Shown: one piece after another, positions 44,023-52,842 of the stretch
How the letters are laid out: every line of letters starts with the position of its first letter
Position numbering within the stretch: position 1 is the stretch's first letter
Assembly (NCBI RefSeq): GCF_023715345.1
Contig: NZ_JAMBNY010000007.1
Coordinates: forward strand, 62,001 to 126,000
Direction: 5' to 3'
Length of the DNA: 64,000 nucleotides
DNA from: Paenibacillus camelliae
GTDB lineage: Bacteria > Bacillota > Bacilli > Paenibacillales > Paenibacillaceae
Notes under the pieces: model-generated
What the model saw: only the letters and a program-made list of their open reading frames with translations
Databases searched by the model: none
Told to the model about the DNA's origin: nothing
Translations under genes and position numbers: made by a program

Positions 44023-45039
44023 ATGCTACGAGTTGGATTGATCGGCTTTGGCTTTATGGGGCGCATGCACTTTGATAATTATGAAAGGCTGATGCAGGAG
44101 ATGCATAATGTCCAGTTAGTCGCTATTTGTGATTTGAAGATTGAGCAATTAAAAAATGAAAAAGCGAATGGAAATATGGCTACGGATAAAGAAATTTATG
44201 ATTTAAGCGGCTATCGATTATATGAGCGAATAGAGGATATGCTTGCTTCGGAGCAATTGGATATGATCGATATTACGTTGCCGACACCGCTGCATGCTGA
44301 CTTAGCGAGCTCTTTGCTTCAAGCTGGCTATCATGTTTTATGCGAGAAGCCAGCGGCAAGAACAGCTGCTGAAGCGCAGAAAATGTCTGATGCAGCGTTA
44401 AGCTCTGGGAAAAAATTAATGATTGGACAATGCTTAAGATTTTGGCCAGCATATGAGTACTTAAAGGAAGCGGTAAGCAGCAGACGCTTCGGCAATGTAA
44501 CAGGTGCTCATTTCTTCAGGGGCTCTGGTGCGCCAGGTGGCTGGTTTATGAATGGAGCACTAAGTGGTGGCTGCTTACTGGATATGCATATACATGATAC
44601 CGATATGATTCAATGGTTGTTTGGCAAGCCTGAAAGGGTATCAACGATAGGTAATAATGTTGTGTCGGAACAAGGCTATGATATTGTGTCTACTCATTAC
44701 GATTATGGCGATGGAAAGCTGATTAATGCTCAAGCAGATTGGACACTCGAAGGTGATCATGGCTTCGAAATGAGCTACCGTGTCAACTTCGAAAAAGGTA
44801 ACATCTTGTTCAAAAACAATGAGGTAAAGGTAAATCCTAACAATGAAGCAGGATTTACTGCTCAATTGGAGCCGGATACAGGCTATTACCGTGAACTACT
44901 CTACTTCATTAATGCTATTACCAATGATCAAACAATTGATATTAGCTCGCCTGAAAGTTCTGTAGTTACATTGAAAATTATTGAGGCTGAGGAGCAATCA
45001 GCTAATTTGAAGGGGCAATGGGTCAGCTTAACAAGCTGA
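44023..45039 (+). CDS. Gfo/Idh/MocA-family oxidoreductase
   Basis: This 338-residue enzyme has the dinucleotide-binding signature GLIGFGFMGRMH and the lysine motif CEKPAARTA. The substrate side contains GGCLLDMHIHDTDMIQW with its usual Asp/His pair. AAGGGGAGAG is upstream of ATG 44023. It is the second gene of an operon with an isomerase-like TIM barrel and ends before a terminator. Together the pair would convert a keto sugar or inositol relative, under the adjacent AraC regulator. Confidence 0.92.
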   Translation: MLRVGLIGFGFMGRMHFDNYERLMQEMHNVQLVAICDLKIEQLKNEKANGNMATDKEIYDLSGYRLYERIEDMLASEQLDMIDITLPTPLHADLASSLLQAGYHVLCEKPAARTAAEAQKMSDAALSSGKKLMIGQCLRFWPAYEYLKEAVSSRRFGNVTGAHFFRGSGAPGGWFMNGALSGGCLLDMHIHDTDMIQWLFGKPERVSTIGNNVVSEQGYDIVSTHYDYGDGKLINAQADWTLEGDHGFEMSYRVNFEKGNILFKNNEVKVNPNNEAGFTAQLEPDTGYYRELLYFINAITNDQTIDISSPESSVVTLKIIEAEEQSANLKGQWVSLTS

Positions 45040-45115
45040 ACAGATACGCTGAACAAAAACGCTGAACAAAGTCCCTCTACATGTTAGCATTCAAGTCATA
45101 ACGATTGACGCGAAG

Positions 45116-45152
45116 GAACCATTACTGCCTATGCAGTGATGGTTCTTTTTTA
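45116..45152 (+). terminator. Intrinsic terminator of the isomerase-oxidoreductase operon
   Basis: GAACCATTACTGC pairs with GCAGTGATGGTTC (one G-T pair) and is followed by six T. Confidence 0.9.
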
Positions 45153-45179
45153 TAGGCATAGTTAGCTGGCAGCCCATTA

Positions 45180-45209
45180 TTTTTCGTAAAGCACGAAAAA
45201 CGTTATAAT
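45180..45209 (+). promoter_or_regulatory. Promoter with internal operator before the FAD oxidoreductase
   Basis: TTTTTCGT (45180-45187) and ACGAAAAA (45193-45200) form an exact 8-bp inverted repeat in the spacer region before TATAAT (45204-45209). A protein bound there would block the promoter. Confidence 0.45.
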
Positions 45210-45255
45210 ATAGCTAATCAGAGAGACAGAGAGCTAATGGAGAAAGGAATGCATC

Positions 45256-46377
45256 ATGAAAAAAGTAATTGTTATCGGTGGGGGAATACTTGGAGCTTCG
45301 GCAGCCTATCAGCTGAGTATGCTAGGTGCTGAGGTAACTATTATAGATCGTAAGGACACAGGGCAGGCAACGGATGCTGCTGCTGGAATCATCTGTCCGT
45401 GGTTATCACAGCGCAGAAATAAACGCTGGTATCGTCTCGCTAAAGCGGGAGCAAGGTTTTATCCATCGCTAATCGAAGAGCTGGAGAAGGCAGGGGAAGG
45501 AAATACAGGCTATGCAAAGGTCGGTGCAATCTGTCTTCATCACGATATGCAAAAGCTAGAAGCAATAAGGGAGAGGGCAGAGCAGCGCAAGGCTGATGCA
45601 CCTGAGATTGGTGAGCTTACGATGCTAACAGAAGCAGAAGCGAACAAGCTGTTTCCTTTATTGTCGGAAGGCTACTATGCACTTCATGTATCGGGGGCAG
45701 CAAGGGTTGATGGCCGCGAGCTGAGAGACGCTTTGCTGCGAGCAGCAAAGCGTAACGGTGTGTGCTACATAGAGGGAGATGCAGAGCTGCAGCAGGAGCA
45801 ATCTGAGATTACGGGTGTAAGGGTTGGAAGCGAGACCTATACAGCGGATGAGGTCATCGTATGTGCTGGCGCTTGGTCTAACGCTTTGCTGCATCCACTC
45901 GGAATCATGATGCAGGTTACGTATCAGAAGGCACAAATTATGCACTTGCAGCATGAGGAAGGCAGGGCTAATACCACTCAATGGCCAGTCGTTATGCCCC
46001 CTACTGATCAATATTTGCTTGCCTTTGCTGATGGGCGTCTCGTCATCGGTGCTACGCATGAAAATGATGTCGTAGGCTATGATACCTCTGTAACTGCAGG
46101 CGGCATGCATGAGGTTCTTAGCAAAGGTCTCCAGACAGCAGCTGGTCTTGCGACCGCAAGCCTCAAGGAGATTAGAGTAGGCTTTCGTCCGTTTACGGCA
46201 GATTTTCTACCTGTGCTGGGGAGAGTAGCGTGCTGGAACAAGTTAATTGTCGCTAATGGTTTAGGAGCATCGGGGCTGACGATGGGGCCATATCTAGGCC
46301 AGCAGCTAGCGAAGCTCGCAATGGAGCAACAGGTTGATATTCCGCTTGAAGATTATGCCGTTGAGTTAGCAACATGA
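45256..46377 (+). CDS. FAD-dependent D-amino-acid dehydrogenase/glycine oxidase-like protein
   Basis: This 373-residue flavoprotein belongs to the DAO (PF01266) family. The N-terminal FAD fold is VIVIGGGILGASAAYQLSML with IIDRKD at the end of the second strand; AAGIICPW is typical of DadA-like enzymes. The late GFRPFTADFLPVLGR and NGLGASGLTMGP also match. It would oxidatively deaminate a D-amino acid or glycine. AGAAAGGA precedes ATG 45256. It stands alone and is not obviously linked to sugar metabolism. Substrate cannot be stated. Confidence 0.9.
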   Translation: MKKVIVIGGGILGASAAYQLSMLGAEVTIIDRKDTGQATDAAAGIICPWLSQRRNKRWYRLAKAGARFYPSLIEELEKAGEGNTGYAKVGAICLHHDMQKLEAIRERAEQRKADAPEIGELTMLTEAEANKLFPLLSEGYYALHVSGAARVDGRELRDALLRAAKRNGVCYIEGDAELQQEQSEITGVRVGSETYTADEVIVCAGAWSNALLHPLGIMMQVTYQKAQIMHLQHEEGRANTTQWPVVMPPTDQYLLAFADGRLVIGATHENDVVGYDTSVTAGGMHEVLSKGLQTAAGLATASLKEIRVGFRPFTADFLPVLGRVACWNKLIVANGLGASGLTMGPYLGQQLAKLAMEQQVDIPLEDYAVELAT

Positions 46378-46490
46378 GCATGATGTTGATGCTATGGGCT
46401 GCGCTAACACGGTCCCTATTAATGAAGGTTGCCTTTTTACGCGAACAGTCATTGAATCATAAAAGATAAAAATGGTTAGTATGGTATGTG

Positions 46491-46535
46491 AAAGGAGCTA
46501 CCACTGCAAATGGATTGCGCAGGGATAGCTCCTTT
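46491..46535. terminator. Hairpin between convergent genes, possible bidirectional terminator
   Basis: AAAGGAGCTA (46491-46500) and TAGCTCCTTT (46526-46535) form a 10-bp stem with a long loop. It lies between the FAD gene and GH35, which converge; the T-run is poor on either strand. Confidence 0.4.
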
Positions 46536-46585
46536 ATCGTGTCGTGTTATATGAACGTGATAGCATCTTCTCCTTATTCTGTCGC

Positions 46586-48421
46586 TTATCCTAGCTGAGG
46601 CTGATCGACAAATTCAAGCTGCAGGCGGTCCGTACCATCAGTTTCAAACACGATTATCTCATTGCTGCCTTGGCGTAGCAGTGGTGCAGGAATATAGAGC
46701 GTCTGTTGCGGACCGGCTTTCCAGTAGCGTCCGATGTTAAAGCCGTTAACGTAGACAATTCCCTTCGTCCAGCCTTCCAGCTTCAAAAACGTATCTGCAG
46801 GCGCTTCTTGAATCGTAAGCTCTGCGCGGTAAAATGCAGGTAAAGATTGCTGCCCAGATGTAGCATTAGGTACAGAATCAGACGCATCTAAAGCTGTGGC
46901 TGTGGAAGCTGCTGACCTTTCTGATAGAAGGGCATCATCGAGCACAGTCCAAGTTAAAGCTTGAAGGTCATCTAGTGGTAGCGTCCACACGGTCCAGTCA
47001 TACAAGTATTGATTGCCGTGGCGTACGCCCTCGGTAATACCCTTCCGATCTGCAAGATAAGGTCCATAGTTGATTCGTCCCATATTTTCAACAAGTATAC
47101 GCAGACGTACACCGCCTAATGGCACTGAAAACTGAACTTTCTTGCTTGCATCCCATCTCTCGACAACACCGTGAAATTCATCATTGACAAAGACGAGCGC
47201 CCGATCGTGGCAATCTTGGATAATAAGTTGCTGCTCTTCACGCGGACCTGTAATAAACGTGTCATAGACGATAAATCCGTTGCTTTGACCGTAGCGCTCC
47301 ATCGGCTCTGGATACACAGCTTCTATCGGTGTAGTCAACGCAGGAAGCTGCTCGAACAAACTAGCCTTGCTTGTGATCTGTACTAAGCCATACGCTTGCT
47401 TTGGCAACGCTGGTGGAATGTCCAGCTCAGGCAGCTTCGTATAGCATGATAAAATATTGCGTACTGCATAGTACTTTTCTGTAGGATCTCCGGCTTCATT
47501 CAGCGGTGCATTGTAATCATAGCTCGTAACCGTAGGCTCATATTGTTCACGAGTTAAGCCATTGGCACCACTCGTAAAGCCAAAATTCGTGCCACCATGG
47601 AACATATAGAAGTTAACCGAGCCTCCTGCAGCTAGCATTTCCTCCAGCACCTCTGCAACCTCGTTACCGTCACGAACATGATGCTCCTCGCCCCAATGAT
47701 CAAACCAACCATTCCAATATTCCATACACATGACTGGACCTTCTGGCTGATACAGTCTTAGCATTTGAAAGGCTTCTTCAGCTCTAGAGCCGAAGTTAAC
47801 TGTCTCGAGTACACCGGGAACCATACCGCCTTGCAGCATATGATGCTCTGGTCCATCTGAGGTGAAAAGCAGCACATCAATACCACGGTTGATCATCGCT
47901 TGTTCAATGTATTGCAGGTAAGCCGTATCATTACCATAGCTGCCATATTCATTTTCAATCTGCATCGCAATGATAGGACCACCATTGGTACAAAGCAAAG
48001 GCTTCAGTCTTGGCATCAGTTCATCGTAATACGCGTCGACTTTATCGAGATATGGACGGTTCATACAGCGTAGCTGTACCTCGCGATCAGCAAGTAGCCA
48101 AGCAGGCAACCCTCCAAAATCCCATTCTGCACATATGTAGGGACTAGGTCGTACGATGACATATAAGCCAAGCTCTCCTGCTAACTGAACGAAGGCTTCA
48201 ACATCTGCCATTCCATCAAAGTTAAATTTACCAGGTGCCGGTTCATGAAAATTCCAAGGAATATAGGTCTCTACGGTATTAAAGCCGCAAGCCTTTAGCT
48301 TTAATAGACGATCATGCCAATATTGAGGAACAACTCTGAAGTAGTGGATAGCACCGCAAAGTAAACGAATAGGCTGATCGTCGATAGTGAATTGATTCCC
48401 TTTAGTACTAAATGTCGTCAA
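46586..48421 (-). CDS. Glycoside hydrolase family 35 beta-galactosidase
   Basis: This 611-residue enzyme removes terminal beta-galactose. The TIM barrel runs from about residue 10 to 330: acid/base Glu158 in QIENEYGSYG, nucleophile Glu234 in VMCMEYWNGWFDHWG, and GGTNFGFTSGAN, all family signatures. Residues 370-611 form two jelly-roll domains ending in GWTKGIVYVNGFNIGRYW. No signal peptide is present, so it acts on imported oligosaccharides. ATG 48421 has GAAAGAGGAG upstream. A divergent AraC gene and an inverted repeat at 48460 suggest regulation; a cre-like site (48476) suggests CcpA control. Confidence 0.95.
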   Translation of the reverse strand: MTTFSTKGNQFTIDDQPIRLLCGAIHYFRVVPQYWHDRLLKLKACGFNTVETYIPWNFHEPAPGKFNFDGMADVEAFVQLAGELGLYVIVRPSPYICAEWDFGGLPAWLLADREVQLRCMNRPYLDKVDAYYDELMPRLKPLLCTNGGPIIAMQIENEYGSYGNDTAYLQYIEQAMINRGIDVLLFTSDGPEHHMLQGGMVPGVLETVNFGSRAEEAFQMLRLYQPEGPVMCMEYWNGWFDHWGEEHHVRDGNEVAEVLEEMLAAGGSVNFYMFHGGTNFGFTSGANGLTREQYEPTVTSYDYNAPLNEAGDPTEKYYAVRNILSCYTKLPELDIPPALPKQAYGLVQITSKASLFEQLPALTTPIEAVYPEPMERYGQSNGFIVYDTFITGPREEQQLIIQDCHDRALVFVNDEFHGVVERWDASKKVQFSVPLGGVRLRILVENMGRINYGPYLADRKGITEGVRHGNQYLYDWTVWTLPLDDLQALTWTVLDDALLSERSAASTATALDASDSVPNATSGQQSLPAFYRAELTIQEAPADTFLKLEGWTKGIVYVNGFNIGRYWKAGPQQTLYIPAPLLRQGSNEIIVFETDGTDRLQLEFVDQPQLG

Positions 48422-48459
48422 CTATAATCTCCTCTTTCTCCCTATGGATGTTTTATAGC

Positions 48460-48490
48460 TTTCATTCTATATGGAATGAAAATGCAAACA
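48460..48490. promoter_or_regulatory. Inverted repeat and cre-like site between GH35 and AraC genes
   Basis: TTTCATTC (48460-48467) and GAATGAAA (48474-48481) are exact complements with a six-base spacer. Overlapping it, ATGAAAATGCAAACA (48476-48490) fits the cre consensus except for T in place of the central C. Confidence 0.45.
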
Positions 48491-48651
48491 AATGGACAAA
48501 AGAAGATAATAATTGACCTTTTGTATTCAGTGCGATACGCTGTGTTTAAAGTTAAACATAAGCTAGCAAGTGTCTACAAAAAAGCATGGAACAATCGTTT
48601 GAGAACGAGTAAGCAGCAAGCCACTATGAGCAGCCTGGAGGTTTATGAACG

Positions 48652-49545
48652 ATGGAAATTCAATATACACTGCCTAACCTAACGAGTACGCTGCAAATAA
48701 TCGGGTGTCATATCGGAGAATTCCCTCCCCAATGGTCCTTCCCACGTCATCATCATTATCTGTTTGAGCTATTGTACTGTAAAGAAGGAGAGATTAAGCA
48801 AACGATCGGGGAGCATAGCTTTCCCTTTCGTAGTGGAGATTGGCTATTAATTAAGTCGGGTATTACTCACGCATCAGAAAATAGTCATGCCGCCAACTAT
48901 AGCTTTCTTAATTTGCATTTTGATCTGGACGATCCAATCATTCGTGCACGGCTATGTAACGATGATTATATTCTAATTAACAAGGAGGAGGCTGCCGCCC
49001 TTTCTTTATCGACACATATCAGTGCGATGGAGGGCGCGATTTTGAGCAATAATCGTGAGGAAACGCTCGAGGGAGACAAGGCGCTGAACCGACTGATTAT
49101 TCAATCACATACGTTAGCCATTATTAGTGAGTTTATCAAGTTTCGTGATAGGACAATTGATGTCGTTCCTGCATGGGGCGAGAGCACAAGTAACTCATCG
49201 GTCGCTGAAACGGAGCTAGCGCATGCGATTGAACAAAAGCTGCGTGAAGGCAATCATATGAAAATTGCAGAGGTGGCAGACGCTCTTGGCATTAGCCGCG
49301 GACATTGCACGCATCTTTTTACAAAGGTGTACGGTCAATCGCCGCGGCAGTATATGAGTAATCTTGTTCTTAACCAAGCGAAGCATTTGCTTGTACATTC
49401 GACCTATACGATGGAGGAGCTGGCTGAGCAGCTTGGTTTTCAATCAGCGAGCCACTTTTCTAGACAATTTCGTCGCTGGACGGGCATGCCGCCTAGTGCG
49501 TTTCGACCGAAATATGTCCGCTCTGCACGACGTAAGGAAGAGTAA
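48652..49545 (+). CDS. AraC-family regulator
   Basis: This 297-residue regulator has a cupin-type N-terminal half (HHHYLFELLYCKEGEIKQTI, FRSGDWLLIKSGITHASE) and a C-terminal double helix-turn-helix (IAEVADALGISRGHCTHLFT and GFQSASHFSRQFRRWTGMPP). GGAGG lies ten bases before ATG 48652. It is divergent from GH35 and probably controls it. Its stop codon (49543-49545) directly abuts the stop of the next, oppositely transcribed gene, leaving no room for a terminator between them. Confidence 0.92.
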   Translation: MEIQYTLPNLTSTLQIIGCHIGEFPPQWSFPRHHHYLFELLYCKEGEIKQTIGEHSFPFRSGDWLLIKSGITHASENSHAANYSFLNLHFDLDDPIIRARLCNDDYILINKEEAAALSLSTHISAMEGAILSNNREETLEGDKALNRLIIQSHTLAIISEFIKFRDRTIDVVPAWGESTSNSSVAETELAHAIEQKLREGNHMKIAEVADALGISRGHCTHLFTKVYGQSPRQYMSNLVLNQAKHLLVHSTYTMEELAEQLGFQSASHFSRQFRRWTGMPPSAFRPKYVRSARRKEE

Positions 49546-50988
49546 TTACTGTGCAGCCATCTTCGCCTGAATATCTACAAATGCAGCTTCCACTTGTTCC
49601 ATCCATTCTTCGGTCGTCATAGCTCCAGTCATAACAGGAGTGATTGCATTCTTGAATAATGGAACTCTAATATCATCCTTAGCGTGCTTAGGGACAACCC
49701 TCCATTCCTGCATGATGGCTGTCGCCCCTTCATAAGCGCTGAACATTTCATATACACCTGGTGTTAAATAGTTCCTCGCAAGCTCCTGAGCGCCCTTCAA
49801 GGCCAATAAGCCGTTGGATTTTTCAGCAAATAAGATGACAGATTCATCCGTATATAGAAATTTCAAAAACTCCTTAGCAAGCTCTGGGTTTTTAGCCTTG
49901 AGCGGAATGGAGAACTGCTCATAGCTTGAGAGAATAAAGCGCTCATCTCCTTGCTTAAACACAGGGACCGGAATCATACCGAATTGAAAGCCCTCCTCTC
50001 TAGGAGAATCCTTCATCTCATTCTCCATCCAAGAACCGTTCACTATAAATAGTGCTTTACCAAGCATCATATCAGTTTGAGCTTGTGTATGATTTAGCCC
50101 GACCGTGCCCTCCAGTAAATAGCCCTCCGTCCCAAGCCTCGCTATTGTATCCAGAACTTTCTCTACAGGCTCCGTACTAAAAGAGCCTGGCTCATAGGAG
50201 AACATTCGTTTTAATTGTGCGATGCCGGCAGCGTTTGCAATAGCCGGGTAAACTATTTCCTCCAAATACTCTGGATAGATCCCCTGATACGTAAACAACG
50301 CTCGCTTTACTTTATTGCCGTGCTCGTCTATGACGAAATTTTCCTTCTTTTTAAGCTCCTCATCTAATGCGAAAAACTCATCCCATGTGACCGGCAGCTT
50401 CCAGCCCTTTTCTTCAAATAGATTTTTGTTATAGATTAGCCCCATAGGACCTGCATTAAATGGAGCCATATAAATTCGATCATCCTCATATGGTGAGAAT
50501 CTCGTGCTTTCAAGAATACCGGGAAGAATCATGTCCTTTAATTGTTGATCCTTATCAAGGGCCTTCTCTTCAAATACGTCCGTTATATCCATTAAACCTC
50601 TTTCCTTCACTAATGAGGTCATAATTCCGCTTTGATCCGTATCAGTAATCGCCAAAAAGTCAGGAGGATTTCCTGCTACAATTTGAGACCTGATTACGTC
50701 TCCTATGCGCGGGCTTATCGTCAAATTAACCTGCACGCCAGGATAAGCTGCTTCGAATTTCTCAATAATTTCTTTCCAATATTCAGGACCATAGCCGCCT
50801 TGAAATACAGCGATGTTTAGCTGCTTATTTTTAAAGCGATTAGACACCTCTTCTGATTGATCTATTACATTTGCTTGATGACCGGGTGAATATCGTTCGT
50901 ATACGAAATTGATGACTAAAATAGTTACAATCGTTAGCAATGCTGCTGCGACCAAGAGGACACTCATCGATCTTTTCATTTTGTTCAC
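49546..50988 (-). CDS. Membrane-anchored extracellular solute-binding protein
   Basis: This 480-residue CUT1-type binding protein lacks a lipobox: the N-terminus MKRSMSVLLVAAALLTIVTI continues into a single membrane anchor rather than a Cys. The mature part (LNIAVFQGGYGPEYWKEIIE) shares strings with the lipoprotein encoded divergently at 51296, such as NGSWMENEM against NGTWVVGEM and KGWKLPVTWDEFFAL against KGWEVPTTWDEMWAL. It may serve as a membrane-tethered partner of the third importer or of a sensor kinase. No permease follows it on the minus strand. It is convergent with an AraC gene. Binding fold certain, role inferred. Confidence 0.85.
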   Translation of the reverse strand: MNKMKRSMSVLLVAAALLTIVTILVINFVYERYSPGHQANVIDQSEEVSNRFKNKQLNIAVFQGGYGPEYWKEIIEKFEAAYPGVQVNLTISPRIGDVIRSQIVAGNPPDFLAITDTDQSGIMTSLVKERGLMDITDVFEEKALDKDQQLKDMILPGILESTRFSPYEDDRIYMAPFNAGPMGLIYNKNLFEEKGWKLPVTWDEFFALDEELKKKENFVIDEHGNKVKRALFTYQGIYPEYLEEIVYPAIANAAGIAQLKRMFSYEPGSFSTEPVEKVLDTIARLGTEGYLLEGTVGLNHTQAQTDMMLGKALFIVNGSWMENEMKDSPREEGFQFGMIPVPVFKQGDERFILSSYEQFSIPLKAKNPELAKEFLKFLYTDESVILFAEKSNGLLALKGAQELARNYLTPGVYEMFSAYEGATAIMQEWRVVPKHAKDDIRVPLFKNAITPVMTGAMTTEEWMEQVEAAFVDIQAKMAAQ

Positions 50989-51295
50989 TCCAAATTTTTA
51001 GTCAGAAATAGATCCTTAACAGATCTATTATGAACAAGTTATCTTTAAGCGTACATGAACATTTTTATACAGTCTATGTACAAAATTATCTGAAAACATT
51101 GAAAATGCTTTCATTTGATGTTAATCCAGCTTTAACGTCGTAAAAGTTCAAGCTTGTGAATGAGTACTTATAGATAATATTTGCATACCAATGAGCGATA
51201 TTATCCACTTGGGCAAATGCTATTGAACAGCACACGATGGACGATTAAGCTGAGCATGTAGAAAAAAACAAACAGTGTATGAGGAGGTCAATGAA
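50989..51295. other. Divergent intergenic region between two solute-binding genes
   Basis: The 307 bp hold no gene. A near-consensus cre site is at 51099-51113, and GTACAT/ATGTAC (51051, 51076) form a short inverted repeat. No clear -10/-35 pair is visible for either gene. Confidence 0.45.
51099..51113. promoter_or_regulatory. cre-like site of the third importer region
   Basis: TTGAAAATGCTTTCA agrees with WTGNAANCGNWNNCW except that the central C is T, the same deviation as at 48476. It lies between two divergent binding-protein genes. Confidence 0.45.
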
Positions 51296-52687
51296 ATGAG
51301 AAAGAACGTAAGCTTAGCGCTTGCTGCTGTATTAATATTGGTGCTTGCAGCCTGCGGTTCAACGAGCAACAATACGGAGCAGAACCAATCAACGACGAAT
51401 GCTAGCAACAGCTCAACCAATTCAACTAACTCCACCGCTACAGACACACCACCGGTAGAAGAGCGCACATTAAAGATTGCAGCCCTGGAAACAGCTTATG
51501 GTGCAGCGGTATGGGAAGAGGTAGCTGCAGCATTTGAGCAACAGGTTCCAGGGGTTAAGGTTGACCTGACAATCGACAAAAACCTTGAGGATGTCATTGG
51601 ACCAAGCATGAAATCAGGCGAGTTTCCAGATATCATTCATCTTGCAGTTGGTCAACCGAAAGGGCTTACAGAAACATTTATTAAAGATAACAATATGACG
51701 GAGCTTACTGATGTGCTAAGCATGGTCATTCCAGGCGAAACAGAGACCGTTAGTAACAAGCTGATTCCTGGCTTTACAGAAACTACTATTACGAATCCTT
51801 ATAACGATGGTAAAACGTTTCTAATGCCAATGTTTTACAGCCCTACAGGATTATTTTATAATGCGGGCTTGTTCGAGCAAAAGGGCTGGGAGGTTCCAAC
51901 AACTTGGGATGAGATGTGGGCACTAGGTGATACAGCGAAGGCTGAAGGTATTGCTCTGTTCGCTTACCCTACAACGGGATACTTCGATTCTTTATTTTAT
52001 GCTTTGCTTAACGAGGTAGGCGGAGCAGAGTTTTTCACAAAAGCGATGAACTATACGGAAGGAATCTGGCAAACACCTGAAGCATCACAAGCGTTTGATA
52101 TTATAACAAAGCTGGCTTCCTACACAGAAAAAACTGTTCCAGCTAATGCGAATAAAGATAACTTTACGAAAAACCAGCAGCTTATTCTAGACAATAAAGC
52201 ATTATTTATGCCGAATGGAACATGGGTTGTCGGTGAGATGGGTGAAGCACCGCGTGCAGAAGGCTTCAAATGGGGCTTTACTGCATTACCGGCGGTAACA
52301 GAGGGTGGAGATCGTTACTCCTACACCTTCTTCGAGCAAATCTGGGTTCCAGCTAAAGCGGAAAATGCTGATTTGGCAAAGCAATTTATCGCATATCTCT
52401 ATTCAGATGAGGCTGGAGAGATCTTTGCTAAGGTTGGAGCAATTCAACCGATTAAAACAATGTCAAGTAAGCTGGATGGAGATAACAAATTGTTCTACAG
52501 CATTTATGATAGCGGAGCAAAAGCCGCGATGGGTGCATTTGCAACAACGGATCCAGTTGAGGGAGTTAATATCTCTGATACGGTATTTGGCGCGATTGAC
52601 TCATTAGTAACAGGTGCAAAAACACAGCAAGATTGGGTAGAGTCTATTACAAAAGCAAGTGATGCACTTCGCCCAGCTCTAAAATAA
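51296..52687 (+). CDS. Sugar-binding lipoprotein of the third importer
   Basis: This 463-residue lipoprotein starts at ATG 51296, eight bases after GGAGG; an earlier GTG is unlikely. Lipobox LAAC places lipidated Cys at 20, followed by a Ser/Asn/Thr-rich linker. The mature domain (LKIAALETAYGAAVWEEVA) resembles CUT1 proteins such as NgcE-type chitobiose or N-acetylglucosamine binders, and is shorter than the 530-residue LplA-type proteins elsewhere in this window. It precedes two permeases with a stable hairpin between, a common way to raise the amount of binding protein. It is paralogous to the anchored protein at 49546. Confidence 0.92.
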   Translation: MRKNVSLALAAVLILVLAACGSTSNNTEQNQSTTNASNSSTNSTNSTATDTPPVEERTLKIAALETAYGAAVWEEVAAAFEQQVPGVKVDLTIDKNLEDVIGPSMKSGEFPDIIHLAVGQPKGLTETFIKDNNMTELTDVLSMVIPGETETVSNKLIPGFTETTITNPYNDGKTFLMPMFYSPTGLFYNAGLFEQKGWEVPTTWDEMWALGDTAKAEGIALFAYPTTGYFDSLFYALLNEVGGAEFFTKAMNYTEGIWQTPEASQAFDIITKLASYTEKTVPANANKDNFTKNQQLILDNKALFMPNGTWVVGEMGEAPRAEGFKWGFTALPAVTEGGDRYSYTFFEQIWVPAKAENADLAKQFIAYLYSDEAGEIFAKVGAIQPIKTMSSKLDGDNKLFYSIYDSGAKAAMGAFATTDPVEGVNISDTVFGAIDSLVTGAKTQQDWVESITKASDALRPALK

Positions 52688-52787
52688 TGATGGACCAAGC
52701 AAAAGCATATCAGGCATAAAATAAACGTTGTTGCTACTAATTCGTTATATGTTTACTGCTCTATTAGTTTACAAACGTTTAATGGTG

Positions 52788-52814
52788 CTGTGGTCAGTGC
52801 AACGCTGACCACAG
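52788..52814 (+). other. Stem-loop between binding protein and permease genes
   Basis: CTGTGGTCAG (52788-52797) and CTGACCACAG (52805-52814) are exact complements; two further inner pairs leave a three-base loop. No T-run follows, so it is likely an mRNA-stabilising or partial-attenuation hairpin after the binding-protein message. Confidence 0.65.
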
Positions 52815-52842
52815 TTACTTTACATTGGAAGGAGCTCGGGGA

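Noticed and set aside
45658..46110. 150-residue minus-strand frame
   Set aside because: Antisense shadow of the FAD oxidoreductase.
48476..48682. 68-residue plus-strand frame between GH35 and AraC genes
   Set aside because: It begins inside the inverted repeat, lacks a ribosome site and overlaps the real AraC start.
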